Notes under the pieces: model-generated | Told to the model about the DNA's origin: nothing | Databases searched by the model: none | Seen by the model: the letters and a program-made list of their open reading frames with translations, nothing else | Made by a program: the position numbers and the translations under genes | DNA from: Scortum barcoo | Lineage: Eukaryota; Chordata; Actinopteri; Centrarchiformes; Terapontidae | Reading direction: 5' to 3' | DNA: 64,000 bases | NCBI GenBank assembly: GCA_023238725.1 | Contig: CM041531.1 | Span: 3,696,602-3,760,601, forward strand | Shown here: positions 46,301 through 59,500 of the stretch, piece after piece | How positions within the stretch are numbered: position 1 is the first letter of the stretch | Layout: each line of letters starts with the position of its first letter

Positions 46301-48847
46301 ATCGGCGTAAACCATGACCAGATGGACACGCGCGTACCTGTCCACGCTGATGGCGCACAGGTTGAATATGGATGCGGTGCAGAGCATCACATCCATGGTC
46401 ATCAGGCTGTCGCACATCAGCATGTTCAAGGACCAAACTCCGCCCTGAAACTGCACAAACACACACACAGAAAGAAACACACAAACACCAAGTCGTTAGC
46501 TGCCCCAAATCTGAGTGTAAAAAGACGTCTAATCCTCTTGTGCTTGTACCACTGCAGCTCAGTGTTGAGACAAACATTCCTCCTGCGAAACACTGAAACT
46601 CTGTCGGCCCACTTTCTCCTCCGCTGACTTCTCTTAAGGTGAACATGGAAAGGTTTTAACTTTCAGACTGGCTTTTCTAATCTCTAAGTGAGCGCATGTG
46701 GACAAACCCAACGGTGTGACACTCAGTAGGTTAACTGGCTGCAGCCGCTGGCGCAGGTAACGAGATCACAAATGCGGCTAATTAAGGAGGACTTAAGAGG
46801 GGAGCCTCTGCAGGGCGCCTCTGAGAAACAGAGATATTAAGACAGACAGGCAGGCAGGTGGCGTCTAATACTTTAATAAGGGCGAGATGACACCGTTTAA
46901 ACCTTTCTGTTGCCTGGAAATATTGTGATTCACGGATCATGCCTCCTAATAACCAGTATGAGCCCCCAGTTTCTGCCCTGTCATGAATTAATCCTGATTA
47001 AAAGTGAGGGAGGCGGCGTGGCGTGGCACTGGATGGATCTATTTAGGCTCTGCTGGGTTCAAAGGTTAACCCTCCCTGATTAGTGCAAGCACTGATATAT
47101 AATTTTATCATCTTTTCCAGGATATCTGTATTTTTGTGTCTCCTTGTAGTCAGTTTTTTTGTCTTAGCAGTCATTTTTAGCATGTTTATAGTTGCTTTAT
47201 GTGATTCGTTGTGTCTCTTTGCAGTCGATTTATTTGTCTTTGTGGTGGTTTGATGCTTCATTGTAGTCATTTTGTGTGTCTTTGTAATGGTTTGACATAT
47301 TATGATTATGTATGTCTTATGTTTTCGTAGTCGTGTCTCCTTGTAGTTATTTTGCATGTCTTCGTAGTTGTTTTGTGTCTTTACAATCATTTTTAGCACA
47401 CTTGTGGTGGCTTTATGTGTATATGGTTGTTTTGTGCCTCTTTGTGGTCGTTTTCTGTGTTTTTGTAGTTGTATCTTTGTAGTCTTGCATTTTTCCTCAG
47501 TTGTGTGTCTCCTTGTTGCTGTTTTATGTGTCTTTGCAGTTGTTTTGTGTCTTTACAATCATTTTTACCACCCTTGTGGTGGCTTTATGTGTCTGTGGTT
47601 GTTTTGTGCCTCTTTGTCATTTTGTGTGTCTTTGTAGTTGTTTAAGGCTTCTTCATGGTTAATTTGCATGTCTTTGGAGTGGTTGGACATGTCTTTGTGG
47701 TCTTTTGTGTGTCTTCATAGTAGTAGTAGTAGTGTTTTGTATCTACGGCCATTTTGTGTCTCCTTGTAGTTGTTTTTGTGTAGCTTTGGTTGTTTCCTGT
47801 CTCTCTATAGTCATTTTGTGTGTCTTTGCAGTTGTTTGGTGCATCTTTGTAGTGGTTTCACATATCTTTGTGTTCTCTTGTGTGTTTACTTGTGTGTCTG
47901 TATGTAGTTGGTTTATGCATCTTTGTAGTAGTTTTTTGTACCTATAGTCATTTTGTGTCTCCCTGTAGTTTTTTTGCATCTCTTTGTAGTTGTCTTATGT
48001 GTCTTTGTAGTCATTTGTGTGTGCCTGTGGTTGTTTTGTGTCTCTCTGTAGTGGTTTGTTTGTCTTTGCAGTTGTTCGGTGCATCTTCATGATAATTTTG
48101 CATGCCTTTGTAGTTGTGTGTCTCCTTAAGGTTGTTTTATGCATCTTTGTAGTACTTTTTTTATTCATGGTGATTTTCTCTCTCCTTGTAAGATGGATGC
48201 TTTGCATCTCTTTGTAGTCATTTTATGCATTTTAGTGATGTGTCTTGTCTCTGATGTGTCAGTTGTTTGGTGCATCTTTGTTGTGGTTTTGCATCTCTCA
48301 GTGGTTGTTTTTGCGTCTCTTTGTGGTCATTCTGACTGCGTAATGACTGTGTGTTTCTGTAGTGGCCTGCAGGTAAAGTAGGACTCTCAGGTACTGCTGT
48401 TGGTTAAAAACACAGCTGAATTTCGGTATTTTAGATCAGAAGAAGTGAAGAGAAGCTGCTGATTAAAGCTTCCTGCCACAGCACATCCACACAGACACTC
48501 ACTGCGCAGATATTACAGCTACTAAATACAACACACTACACATAAAAGGGGCCCCATTGATCCCCTGGGGCCCTGACTTTGTTCCCCTCAGACCCCCCAT
48601 CCGTCCAGCTCACCTCTGCGTAAACGAAGAGCGGCAGAACCAGCACCGCCAGCAGCAGGTCCGCAAACGCCAAACTGACTATGAAGTAGTTTGTGGTGGT
48701 TTTTAAAGCCTTCTCCAGGTACACACTGAGGCACACGAGCACGTTCCCACAGGTGATGACCACGATCAGCAAAATCCCGAATATGAGCGCGGGGAAGTTG
48801 TGCCTGGTGACCGCGGCCGCCGGCAGCGTGTCGTTGTTGTCGGACAT
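37385..48847 (-). CDS. drd4: Dopamine receptor D4
   Basis: D2-class, Gi/o-coupled dopamine receptor of the neuronal plasma membrane. Coding exons: 48614-48847, 46338-46450, 43613-44208, 37385-37587; 1146 nt, 381 aa, phases consistent; the four-exon layout and 113-nt exon 2 match human DRD4. Seven TM segments are visible: TM2 Asp63, amine-binding Asp98 in TM3 (MDVMLC), DRF at 115-117, TM5 Ser179/180/183, CWTPFF at 320-325, NPIIY at 358-362, C-terminal Cys-Cys. Asn5 in NDT is a glycosylation site. ICL3 carries a Pro-rich run (about TIPGPLPMPLPR) but no repeated units. The start is MSDNNDT; an in-frame upstream ATG at 48946 would add 33 residues unlike the family. Teleosts have more than one D4 gene; I cannot say which this is. 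Confidence 0.95.
37588..43612 (-). other. drd4 intron 3
   Basis: 6-kb intron between the TM1-5 exons and the TM6-7 exon. It includes a CTTGAGTAAATGTACTTAG-type repeat at 38070-38150. The rest is unremarkable AT-rich sequence with no coding exon recognised. Confidence 0.6.
44209..46337 (-). other. drd4 intron 2
   Basis: AT-rich intron holding the SINE-like copy at 45235-45480. Nothing else recognised. Confidence 0.6.
45235..45480. repeat. Dispersed SINE-like repeat, copy in drd4 intron 2
   Basis: Same family as 31060-31310: GGGTCCACCAGCTCCTGAGG, CACCATGTTCACCAGCTGTG, TCTGGTGCTGGGCAG, AAATAATGAGCTGAAAGACA and AGGAACTGCAG in the same order. Confidence 0.65.
47130..48530 (+). repeat. 21-bp minisatellite composite element, copy C (drd4 intron 1)
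   Basis: Largest array of the family: about 58 units of TTTTGTGTCTTTGTAGTTG-type sequence to 48345. It is followed by the same end as copies A and B (AAAGCTTCCTGCCACAGCAC, ACACAGACACTCACTGC, CAGATATTACAGCTACTAAA). It fills most of drd4 intron 1. Confidence 0.85.
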
Positions 48848-49370
48848 GGTCACCGCCGTGCGCCGCAGCCCGACGCGCTCCTGGACCGACGGAGAGCGGC
48901 TCTGCGCGGGGAGGGGTTCATCTGTGAGCCGTGTCCTGCAGCCCATGAAGCGGCAGGAGCCCCCCAGGTGAGGTCTGAGTCCGTCTCCCCATCAGGACTC
49001 TGCCGGTCTCTGCGCGCTCCGCTCTCCAAAGACGCGCAACCAACCCAGATCTGCGTAATCCACGCCCCCAAAAGGTTCACTTTTCCTTTATATTCACGGT
49101 TCAGACAGTGCCAAACTCCTGCAGCATTTCGGTTTCTCCGCCGTCCCGCTCCTGAAGGAAGAAGTTATCTGAGAGGACGAATCTGGAGGTGAAGGCGTAA
49201 ATCCGTCCGCAGCCGCAAATCTGGTTACTGAAGCTCCGCGCAGCTCGGTGTGAACAGTCAGCTGCTCCACCAGGAGCCGCAGAAACAAAGGTGGAAATCA
49301 GCTGCTCGTTCACAAAGATCACTGCAGAAATATCTGAGAAGTCTCCCTCATGTGACCCCGCAGACACTCA
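48848..49370 (-). promoter_or_regulatory. drd4 5' UTR / promoter region
   Basis: GC- and CpG-rich sequence directly upstream of the drd4 start codon, dropping to AT-rich beyond about 49380. There is no clear TATA box. It is called from position and composition only. Confidence 0.45.
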
Positions 49371-49527
49371 GCTCAGGTGTGTTGGATTAAAAAAACCTGC
49401 AGACCTGCTTCAAGTCTGAACACTGAAATCATGTTTAAACAGGTCATCTAAATCCCGATCTAACATTTTTAGGTTTAACCTGAATATATAAGTGAACTAC
49501 CTCCATAATATACTGCATAAATCATGT

Positions 49528-49563
49528 CAGTGTGGTATTAATAAAAGAATTAATACCACACTG
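49528..49563. repeat. Perfect 15-bp inverted repeat, 6-nt loop
   Basis: Arms CAGTGTGGTATTAAT and ATTAATACCACACTG flank AAAAGA, about 0.7 kb upstream of the drd4 start codon. Confidence 0.95.
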
Positions 49564-49924
49564 TAAAAGTACTTAATGAAGTAAAAGTCCAACATTCAAA
49601 CAAACAAAAGTAAAAAATCAGAGGAAACATGTCACAGTGAGAAGACTCATCACCAACATGATCTGCAGGTGTTAAAATACAGACATCAAACATTTAAAAC
49701 TAAAACACCATCAGAGCACACAAACAGGAAAAAGTTCAACACAAATGCATCGTTGACCTTTCACCTCCCTCCATTAATAAAAAAGCACCTCGACAATATA
49801 AAACACATGATTTACTTGTATGATGTGCTGAAGAAGTATTCAGGTCGTTCACTTAACTTAAAGTAGTAATATTGCACTGAAAATACTCTGTTACAAGTAA
49901 AAGGGTTATGCTGATTTTATTTTA

Positions 49925-50332
49925 TTAATACTGCACTTTTGGTACTGTTGCTACTAATGTCACTGTTCTACCATTATTACATGGTAGTATTCTTCTACTG
50001 CTACTGCTGTGGCTATTATTCTATTTCTTCAATGCCACTACTACAACTGAAACTACGTCTATAACCACTTATTGCTGTTATACTACTACTTATTGTGCTG
50101 CTGCTACCACTTATACTACCACTACTGCAAGTACTATCCTACTACTACTACTACTATTATTATCCTACTCCTACTATTCTACTACTGCTACCCTTATTCT
50201 ACGTTCATATTATTACTATTTTGCACTGATATTACTGCAATTTTTCTATTTCCATGCCTAATTATATTACTACTAAGCACCATTGTTACTGCTGCTAATA
50301 CTCAGATCTTCTTCTTCTTCTTCTTCTTCTCT
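49925..50332. repeat. Degenerate TAC/TAT trinucleotide array, block 1
   Basis: Dominated by TACTAC, TATTAC and TGCTAC triplets with frequent substitutions, ending in a pure (CTT)n tract at about 50308-50332. This is low complexity, and the open frames in it are not genes. Confidence 0.9.
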
Positions 50333-50634
50333 TAAATATGGTTTCCTGTCCGCGACTTCACATTTTTCAGAACTTCCTGAAGAAAGGAAAAGGAGCTCCT
50401 CCACCTCTGAGCACCATCTGCTGTAACGAGTAAACGTGTCTCTCAGTGTGACGTACGAGCCGCCGCTTCACTTTGATTGAGGTTCGCGTTTTTCAGCTTT
50501 AATTAAACGAGACGTAATTAAAAGTTTCCCTCAAACTTCTGAGAAACTTTCCTCAGAGTTTCGACGCTCCTGAAGCTTTGATGTGAGGAACTGAAGAGGA
50601 ATTAGGTCAAAATGTGACAGTGTGGTAATTAACA

Positions 50635-51855
50635 CGACCTGTATGTGTACTACTGCAGTACTACTACCACTGCTCTGCTGCCATTACAAGTACTATTACT
50701 GCCTCTGTCAACCTACTTTTACTGCGATTCTACTACATGTCCTACTTCTATGTCCACTGATACTATTAATACTACTACTGTCATACTACTACTACTACTA
50801 TTCTGTTGCTGCTCCCGCTAGTACTACTACTCAACTGCAAGTACTATTACTAATATTAAGATACTCCAACATCCTATCCAAGTATTAGTACTATTTTACT
50901 ACTAACACTTCTGTTGTTCTAGTACTGCTACTACCACTTCTACTTACGCTACTTCTACTACTGATACCGTTACTACTGCTAGTACTATGTCTACTGATAA
51001 AACTACTACCATTTTTTTTACCACTGCTACCATGCTACTAGTATTACTATCACTACTACTATTAATACTACAATTCAATCAACTACTACTGATGTATTTA
51101 CTATTCTACTACTGATATTACTGCTACTACAACTTCTATTAGGATTATAACTAGTTCTAGTACTAATAATATCATTCTGCTAGTACTACTGTGAATGACA
51201 ACACTATTACTATTAATTACTATAATTTTTCTACTACTACTGTGGCTGCTACTACTTTGAGCTTACTACTTCTATTACTATTACATGCAAGCATTCTTCT
51301 TTTACTACTACTCCTGATTTTAGCGCTAATATCACTATTTTGCTGCTACTACTTATACTATTACTATAGTACTACTACTACAAGTACTGTAAACATGCTA
51401 CTGCTAATACTAACACAAAACTATTATAAGCTATTATACTTTGGACTGTTATACCATTTTATTCTGCTTCTATTATTCTTATAACAGTACTGCTATGACT
51501 TTAACTATTTTAACTACTGATATTTTACTACTAATAATACTGCTGTTGTGGTACTTTTACTACCATAATGACTACTTCTACTACTACTAATTCTACTCTA
51601 CTGCTAGTACTATAACTACTGATAATACTACTACCATTTTCTACCATTACTGTGAGTACTGATGCTACTAATACCACCATACTAATATGCAAATATTCTT
51701 CTTTTACTGTACTACTAATATTCTTGTACTGGTACCACTACTCTGCTGCTGCTACTTATACTACTACAAATTTTACACTATTACTATTGTGAGTACCTAC
51801 ACTTCTACTGCTGTTACACTTCTTTATGTACTACTACTACTATGTGGAGACTGAT
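50635..51855. repeat. Degenerate TAC/TAT trinucleotide array, block 2
   Basis: About 1.2 kb of the same imperfect triplet repeat as 49925-50332. A 300-bp unique segment separates the blocks. The reading phase of the triplet drifts, showing many internal indels. Confidence 0.9.
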
Positions 51856-53817
51856 ATAACATTAACATTTTTTCACCTGATTATTCCTGGAGCTTTTTAA
51901 AAGCATTTGTACTATCAGAGGTAGTATTATCCTGCTGAAAATGCTCACACTAGAGGTGATAAAGGACTCATTGTGCTCCTTAAATCCCCCCAAAACCATT
52001 AAGAGCATCACAATATATTTGATATTTAATACATATTTGTAATATATATATTACATGCTGTTTAACTATCACCGTGTAAAATTATATTTATTAGTTTACT
52101 GTATATTTAGTAGTGTAATGTTCTTTTACTTTTACTTATTTTATCAGTGGACACCTTCCCTCTACAGTACTATATTTATATTTCATTTTATCTTATTTTA
52201 TATAGTATATTATAGCCTACTCTTATGTATTTTGACCTTTTGTGCTGTTTAATGTCTTATGTCCTCTTTTATTCTTATTTTTTGGGGAGCCTGAAAATGA
52301 ATTTCAATTAAAACAACTGCTTCTCTGAGCAAAAAAACCCAACAATGAAACTGGATAATCTGAATAATATTTAAACATGTCTCATCACCACTTTTCTCAT
52401 TTGGTGTTTAATTCCTCTAACCTCACGGGGCCAAAACTTCAAGGATCAAATATTTTTACACTTCTGAGAAATTAATCTTAGCTCTGCAATTTCTGCAATC
52501 AACTGAGAGCAGATAGGCTTTTTTTTAACCAAAAAAAAATCCAGGTCTAGTTTTCACCCCACGACATTATAATCAGACATCACATGCAGCAAACGGCTGG
52601 CAAGTTGTTTCGCGACTGTTACTTTTGATATCCGCGTAAAGGTGTTTGTGGCACGGCTGTTCCTGTGGCATGAATATCATTAGAATGAAAGTCAGCAGCA
52701 ATTAGCTTTTCACGCGTTGTCACAAAGCCGCAGGAAGAAGAGGAGAATAGCGCACATGCCTCGAAAAAACAACGCAGATGTTAAAACTTGCCCTAAATCC
52801 TTTGGGCATAATATACATAAAAAGAAGGAAGAAGCATCATCCAGCTAATGGAAACACATTGAGAAACCACATGAGCTAATCTTCTCCTCCACTTGAATTC
52901 AGTGATTAAATGGGAGTGGGACGGTGGGCTGAATGCAGTTGGCTCTTTCGATGTGCAGAATTACCTCTGATGCACGTATGAATCACGCTGAGACAAAGCT
53001 GCAGGCTCGGTTTGAAGTCTAATGTTTGAAGACTTCCCAGCAGAAAGTGGCCCGTATTCAAAGCGATCTGTGTTTGCATCTGACTGCAGCTTTGAGTCAG
53101 AGGTGAGATAAAGACCTGGAAGCCAAAGGAGAGCGGTTTGATGTGATAATGACACTTTCACAGGAAACTGTATCTAAAGATAAAAAAGCATGAGGGCTTC
53201 GGTCTTATGATCTTAATCTTTATCATCTTCTATCATTTACCAAGTCTTGTATGGAGTATTGATGCTAGAAAACAAACAAAAACACTGTTCTAAGGTGCAC
53301 ACACTTTCCTCGTCATCTTTTTGGTTAAAAAAATTCACACAAAAAACTATTTTTTAAAGTTTCCCATTAAAAACTGTCTTGTGAACAGATAACAGAGATA
53401 AAAGTGAAATAAATGACTAATTTTGGTAATTAAACTGTATTCAGAAATTGATTAATGAGCATTAAACTCAGAAAACATGACCTACATCATCTGCATTATC
53501 GATAAAATGTTAATATCTTGCATTCTTGTCCCTGTACTGATATCATATTCGGACCACATATCATGATGTCACCGACCTTTATGAGACTAGAAATGTCCAC
53601 TCTGAAAGGAGGGGCAGAAAGCAGGGTGTCATAGAAAGGGTGAGATGTGATTATAGTTCATCGATAACTCTTTCAGACTGTCTCACCTCCAAAGTTTCAC
53701 TTGGATCCGAGTATGAAAAAGTTGTAGTTGTGTGAAGAATGAAAAATGATGCTCAAATCTCACTTTCACTCGGCTCCTCTTCTGTCGTCATTTTGTACAT
53801 AAATTGTCAAAAAAAAA

Positions 53818-53850
53818 ACATTTCAATCTGTTTTTTTCAGATTGAAATGT
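53818..53850. repeat. Perfect 13-bp inverted repeat, T7 loop
   Basis: Arms ACATTTCAATCTG and CAGATTGAAATGT flank seven T residues. An A-rich run precedes the first arm. Confidence 0.95.
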
Positions 53851-56309
53851 CAGAAACCACTGAAATCTGTGGTGAATGTTTGGTTGGAGGGAAACACGGT
53901 GGGTTTGTGTTAACGTGGTTGTGTTCGCATGCATGCACACATATGTGACAGAGGTGTGTCGTGTGTGCACTGGGTGGAGGGGGGGAGGGGAGGGCTGCCC
54001 TTTTCTTAATTGAAGGCCAGCGCTCATTAAAATGTCTGAGCACGACTCTGCATCTCAAAAAAGAAACAACATCAGCCGGTGAACAAGTGGACGGCAAAAT
54101 AAAACACATACTGTGAAATATTCAACCTTTTGTTCACTAAAATGTCAGCAAAATCTATTTTTTTTACACATCTTAGTTATAAAACCAAGAGAATGGATGT
54201 CCAGCTCTTTATTTAGCCCTCTTTATTTAAATATATCAAAGTAATGAATGTTAACGTGGCTGTAAAACTGTGACAAAATCAGATTTAAAACGTGTTACCA
54301 CCCGGCGAGCACTTCCTTTCACCTGAAGCTCCATTTGATCCTCTTTAAGTGTGTTCCTGCCTCTTGACCACAGTTGTTAAGGTCAACGTGTCCTTATTAT
54401 CCATTTATTCAGGGCTTTGTAACCCTGCAAGTTCACACACACACACACGCACATTAATTAAAGATAGGCCCCTTATAGAGAAGTAATTGAATGAGTGCTC
54501 CTCTGGATTTCGCTGTGATATTTAAAAAAAAAAGGAGGGAGCTCCTCGTTTTGTCAGGACTTTTTTGAGCTGGTTTGAAAAATTCATAAGAAGCCAGGAG
54601 CGATACAAGATAGAGCTGACTGATGGGATAAGACTAATTACTGAGGGATACAGCGTGTGTGTGTGTGTGTGTGTGTGGGAAGGAGTGACAAAACCTGACT
54701 ACCCAATGAAGATTTAAGATAGAAGAGATGAAGATAAATGAATCCAAAAGGCACTTAAAGAGATAAACAAACAGAAAAGAGTGAGATGTTGTTGAACAGG
54801 TGTCACAGAAACAGACAAAAGATAAAGACACAAAAAGATGCAGAAAAAGGTGAATAAAAACAGCCAAAGTCAAACAGCAACACGAGAAAAACAGCATCCA
54901 AACACTAAACACTCGTCTCCACCGCTGACGTTTTAAATTTCAGCCTCTTATTTTTTCCTCTGTGACAGATACAGATGGGAGCTCACTGCTGACGACATCC
55001 ACTGAAGTTCACTCTCATACGTCTTTATTAATATGGTTTTAAAAAAGAAACCATCATTTATGTATGACTTCTATTTTATGACTCAGCCTGTAGAAGTCAG
55101 TTCTGTTAATTCTGTTGTACGAAAACCAAACGCAGTCGCTCTTTCTGTGTTGATTTCCCTACAAAAAAACAGTATTTTTATAGAGAGCACTCTCAGCTGT
55201 TGCACTTTTAGAGAGAAACTTTAACGCATTTCACGAAAATCTGTTAAAGAAAATTTAAATTGACATGTTTTTCTATCCACTACAGATGTATGAATATCAG
55301 GGCTTGATTCATCAAAATAATAATAATAATAATAATAATAACAACCAGGAAGCAGCATTTTGAACCAGCTGAAGGCGACAGAGTAGAGGACAACACTGTG
55401 TGAATCATAAAATGATAAGTTTATTTGATTGAACTCAAGTTGAAAGAAACACGACGGAGCGACCTTCGTCACTTGGTCGTAAAAAAAGAGAACCAGAATC
55501 AAATAAAACATTCAGGTTTCTTGCAGTTTGTTTTAATGTTTCTGTGATTTGGATCCAAGATTAAAATTATCTGAGTGACAGAATCAGCCGAAGCACACAA
55601 ATTCATTTCCTTACAGAGGGTGTGATGAGATGTTGTGATCAGAAGCTCAGATGGTAGAAAAAACATGATGAGATATGACATTTGTGTTTGTTTCATATAT
55701 TACTGTGACGAAGGGCTTCACGTCGCTCATAATTTATTAACCGAGTGTTTGCATTTGCATTTTCTTTGATGCATTTTATTTTATTGATCCAGTGCATCAA
55801 ATTTTCTTGTTCTGCGACGCCGTTCAGAGTTTTTAAATGTATAACCAGTCAGATTAGTTTTTTGAAAACAAATTTAAAGTTGGCCCCTCTTCCTTGACTC
55901 ACTTTTGATGATGTCACTTGTTTACTATCTGGCAATTGGTCTCTGCGTTTTCATAGAGTCCCGCCCCCTCACATCCTGTTCTGTTATTGGCTGCAGGCTC
56001 ATTGCACACTTCCAGAGGGTCGAGAGGTTAACGTGATAATTAAAATGTACATTGAAGACAGTTTGATGAAAATGCAGTTTGTGTCACATGTTTGTGAAGA
56101 TTCTCAGTCATCATGGTCATTTTTTAGAGTTAGAAGAAAGTCAACTGATCTCACCTTCTTCTAACGTTTAGAAACTTTGTGTTATATCATCTTTAAGTTT
56201 ATGTTGCAAACTTATTAGGAAACAGTTGTTTATTTACACATTCAGCAGTTATCATCCATTTGATGATACAATGAATGAAAGTTTAGTTTTAGCTAGTTTT
56301 TGTTTTCTT

Positions 56310-56570
56310 TTAGCTCTGTTTTTGGTCTCCTCCACCTCCTGAAGAAAATAGTTGTCTCTTTAGCTGCTGAACAATCCACCATGTGTGATCCTGATCAGAT
56401 GGTGAACTGTGGCCTTTTAGAGCTTTTATTTCTGAAAAACCGCCTGGCTTGGCAAAAAACGAGGAACCAGAACAGTGAAGTTGTGGCCCGACAGGTAAAC
56501 TATGAGCTGAAAGACATTTTAAAGCTCCATAAAGGAGCTGCAGGTTCAGGTGATAGATCTGTGTTTTCAT
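56310..56570. repeat. Dispersed SINE-like repeat, copy upstream of drd4
   Basis: Starts TTTTAGCTCTGTTTTTGGTC and CTCCACCTCCTGAAGAAAAT and continues to TATGAGCTGAAAGACATTTT. It is the same family as 31060-31310 and 45235-45480, with a partial match at 8380-8440. It accounts for part of a 234-codon open frame here that is not a gene. Confidence 0.6.
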
Positions 56571-59500
56571 CTCTGCAACAAAAAAATTTACATCATCATT
56601 TTATACCTTTAGTTATCATAAAAATATCCATTAAAGATGCTGAAATAAAATCTTTTAAAACTGCAGTGAGACTCAAACAGTATGAGTCACAAACAGGCAC
56701 CAAGTTTCCTGCTCATCTCACGGCGTCGTCTCACTGCTGCTCCGGGGGTCAAAGGTCAGCAGACAGGCTGGGGGTCGGAGGATCTGTGTGCCATGAAGCC
56801 CTTCAGACTCTCACAGAAGCCGCTCTGTCATTCAAACTTCTTCTCTATATACGATCACTCCCATGTGACAGAGCCGCGTCCCATAATCCTCAGCTTGTGA
56901 TGTCTCGGGGTCAGCCACAGGTCAGAGCAGGTGACTTATCCCCCCCGACGACGGTGACACTAATGAGGGAGGTCAGGACGACGTGCATCACCTGTCAGAT
57001 ATAAATACAGACTCAAAATGTAAATAGTAAAACCAAAATAAATATATAACTGATATATAGAAAAAAGAAATGTAGATAAAATATAGAATAGACCAATGTG
57101 TAAACCAATGTGAAAATATTACATGATGATGAAAGAGGACATATTTGAACAGAAATAAATGAACTTTTGTCTGAAACGAGTAAAAAATTCTGACTTCAGC
57201 GACTGAACGAAGAGAAGTTATTCGACGTTCTCCACAAGTTTTTATTGTACGTGCGACTTGTGATCTGCAGACGTTGACGTTTTCACGCTCCTGCTGTAAG
57301 CGAGATGTTTAAAAATATAAGTGATAATCTATGTGTGTGTGACAGTACGCCTGATGCTTAAAGTGACACTTAGTGAACACACTTATTTTATAAAGTGTAA
57401 ATATGTTCATTGACTCAATTACAGTTCTTAAATACAGTTTTTATTTCCATACTATGCTATTTTATATAATATATATGCCATATGTACCATATTTACACCA
57501 CTATCATATTTTCTCCACTACATTTAAGAGAAATATTAAACATTTTACTCAACTGCATATTTTTTTAAAGCTTTTATTACTTTGTTGATGAACTTAATAT
57601 CAACTTAAACTAAACTTAAATATCATCCATTCTTACAATGAAAGTCACCAAACTTACTGTATAACATTAAAAATCAGCTACAACGACAACTGGAATATGC
57701 TTCTTGCACATTAAACCTTCAGTAACAAACATAATTATAAAATAGGATAATAAAACATGCAGGGGAGCATTTTTTTTCTTTTTACTTTTGATACTTTATG
57801 AACATTTTGCTGATGTGCTTTTACTTAAGTAAAGTGAATTAACAGACTTTATTTAAATAAAAACCTTACAGATAATATCTTTAAGTAAAGGATCTGATGA
57901 CAATTTTCAACTCTTCTTATGGGTTATTTCCACCTTCCACCTTCCACCAACTATTTATTAATTAATAACTAGACTCTAGATATTTTCTTTATTTTGTTTT
58001 TATGATTAAATTTCCACCTCGGCTCAGAAAAGCAGCATTTATACCAGTAAGTTGGATAAAAAACACTAAAACGAACATCTCTGTCTTTAACAATAATTCT
58101 ATTAAGTAGGTCTCTAATGAGATTAGCTTCTCTGCTAAACCCCCCCCGACCCCAAGTTACAGTTACGTCACAAATTATTATATAAAAACGGGTCAGTTAA
58201 AGTCCAAAGTTTTGCTTCACAAACACGCTAAAGAAGACGAGGACTCAGAGTTTGAGCTTGCACAGGCGGCTCTGAGAGAAACAAACTGTTCTGAAAAATG
58301 AGAAAACTAAACTTTCTTCTCCTGAGTGATTTAAAACATGTCATTCTGCTTTTAACGTGTAACAGCAGGTGGTTTCTGTCTGAGCCCCTCTCAGAGTTTC
58401 AGAGGTTTTAAAATGTCCGTCTGTGTTTGTTTTCCTGTAAAATGTGGACGGATGATGAGACAACAGACGTGTAAAAGTCACGAAGGAGAAAAATACAGAA
58501 AACTTTATAATTTCGAAAGAAATCCAACAAAAATTAACAGGTGTAAAAATGACAAGTTGATCTTTTAGAGGAGTTTTGTTCTGCTCATTTAACTCCAGGA
58601 AATGGAGTAAGTGTTTTTCCTGAAATATCAAACTATCTTTTCTCAGCCTCCAGCTTGTGGAAAAACTGATTGATTTTATCTCATAGTTAATCAATATATC
58701 AAACTCACTCTCACATTTCTCTCTTTGCATGTTGCCACAGAAACATTTGAGCATCACTGTTGGTCATCTTATTCCTCCTGAATGAGGCACTGAAGAGTTT
58801 TTTAGTTGCTTGTGTTATTAATTGATTATTACAGGCACCTTCACACTTCTTATAAAATATTGTGGCGTAATGCATAAGGCGGAGTCTCTGCAGTCTCATA
58901 GCATTAATTAATCTGTTCCATTATATATATATATATATATAAAATCCATTATAATCCTGACAGCAACTATTCATTTTGAATAATTCTTTTTTTTTTATTA
59001 TTCAGGTTGTTCCAAAAGATGAAAATGTGCAAAATGTCCATATTTTAAGCTAATAAAGAGACTTTAAGAGGGATAAACACATAACTTTTATCCAGAGAGT
59101 GAAAGAATTAAAGTCCTTTATAGCTTCTAGTTCTTTTAAGGTAATTTTTTATTTCTTTGTGTGTTTTAGATATATATGTTGACCTGTATAAACTTACAGC
59201 ATTGATTGATTTTAGCTCTTCTCCTGATTATTATCTGAATATTTGTCGACTTCAGTAGCGAGCTGTTGCAGACAGTGTGTTCTTAAATAAAGTTAAATAA
59301 AGTTGTGTTGAAGACTTAAACTGAAGATCTGACAGTGATGTTCAGAGCTGAAGCTCCTCCTGGTGGTCAGATGTGAAACCAGCACAGAGAGTCTGTGTGT
59401 GTTCAGTGTCGGTGAGCAGCATCTCTGCATGCAAACATAATGTATGAGCTTCATGGGACGACATGACACTGTGAGCTTGTTGTTCCCACACTGAGGAGTG

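Noticed and set aside
47043..48381. Many overlapping frames on both strands within drd4 intron 1
   Set aside because: Same 21-bp minisatellite artefact; no start context, splice logic or conserved residues.
48848..48946. An upstream in-frame ATG extending drd4 by 33 residues
   Set aside because: The extension is Arg/Ser-rich and unlike D4 N-termini; the MSDNNDT start with its glycosylation site fits the family.
50072..51484. Leu/Tyr-rich and Thr-rich open frames
   Set aside because: Translation of degenerate TAC/TAT triplets.
56300..57004. A 234-codon plus-strand open frame
   Set aside because: Its first third is the SINE-like repeat also found at 31.1 and 45.2 kb; the rest shows no conserved domain.
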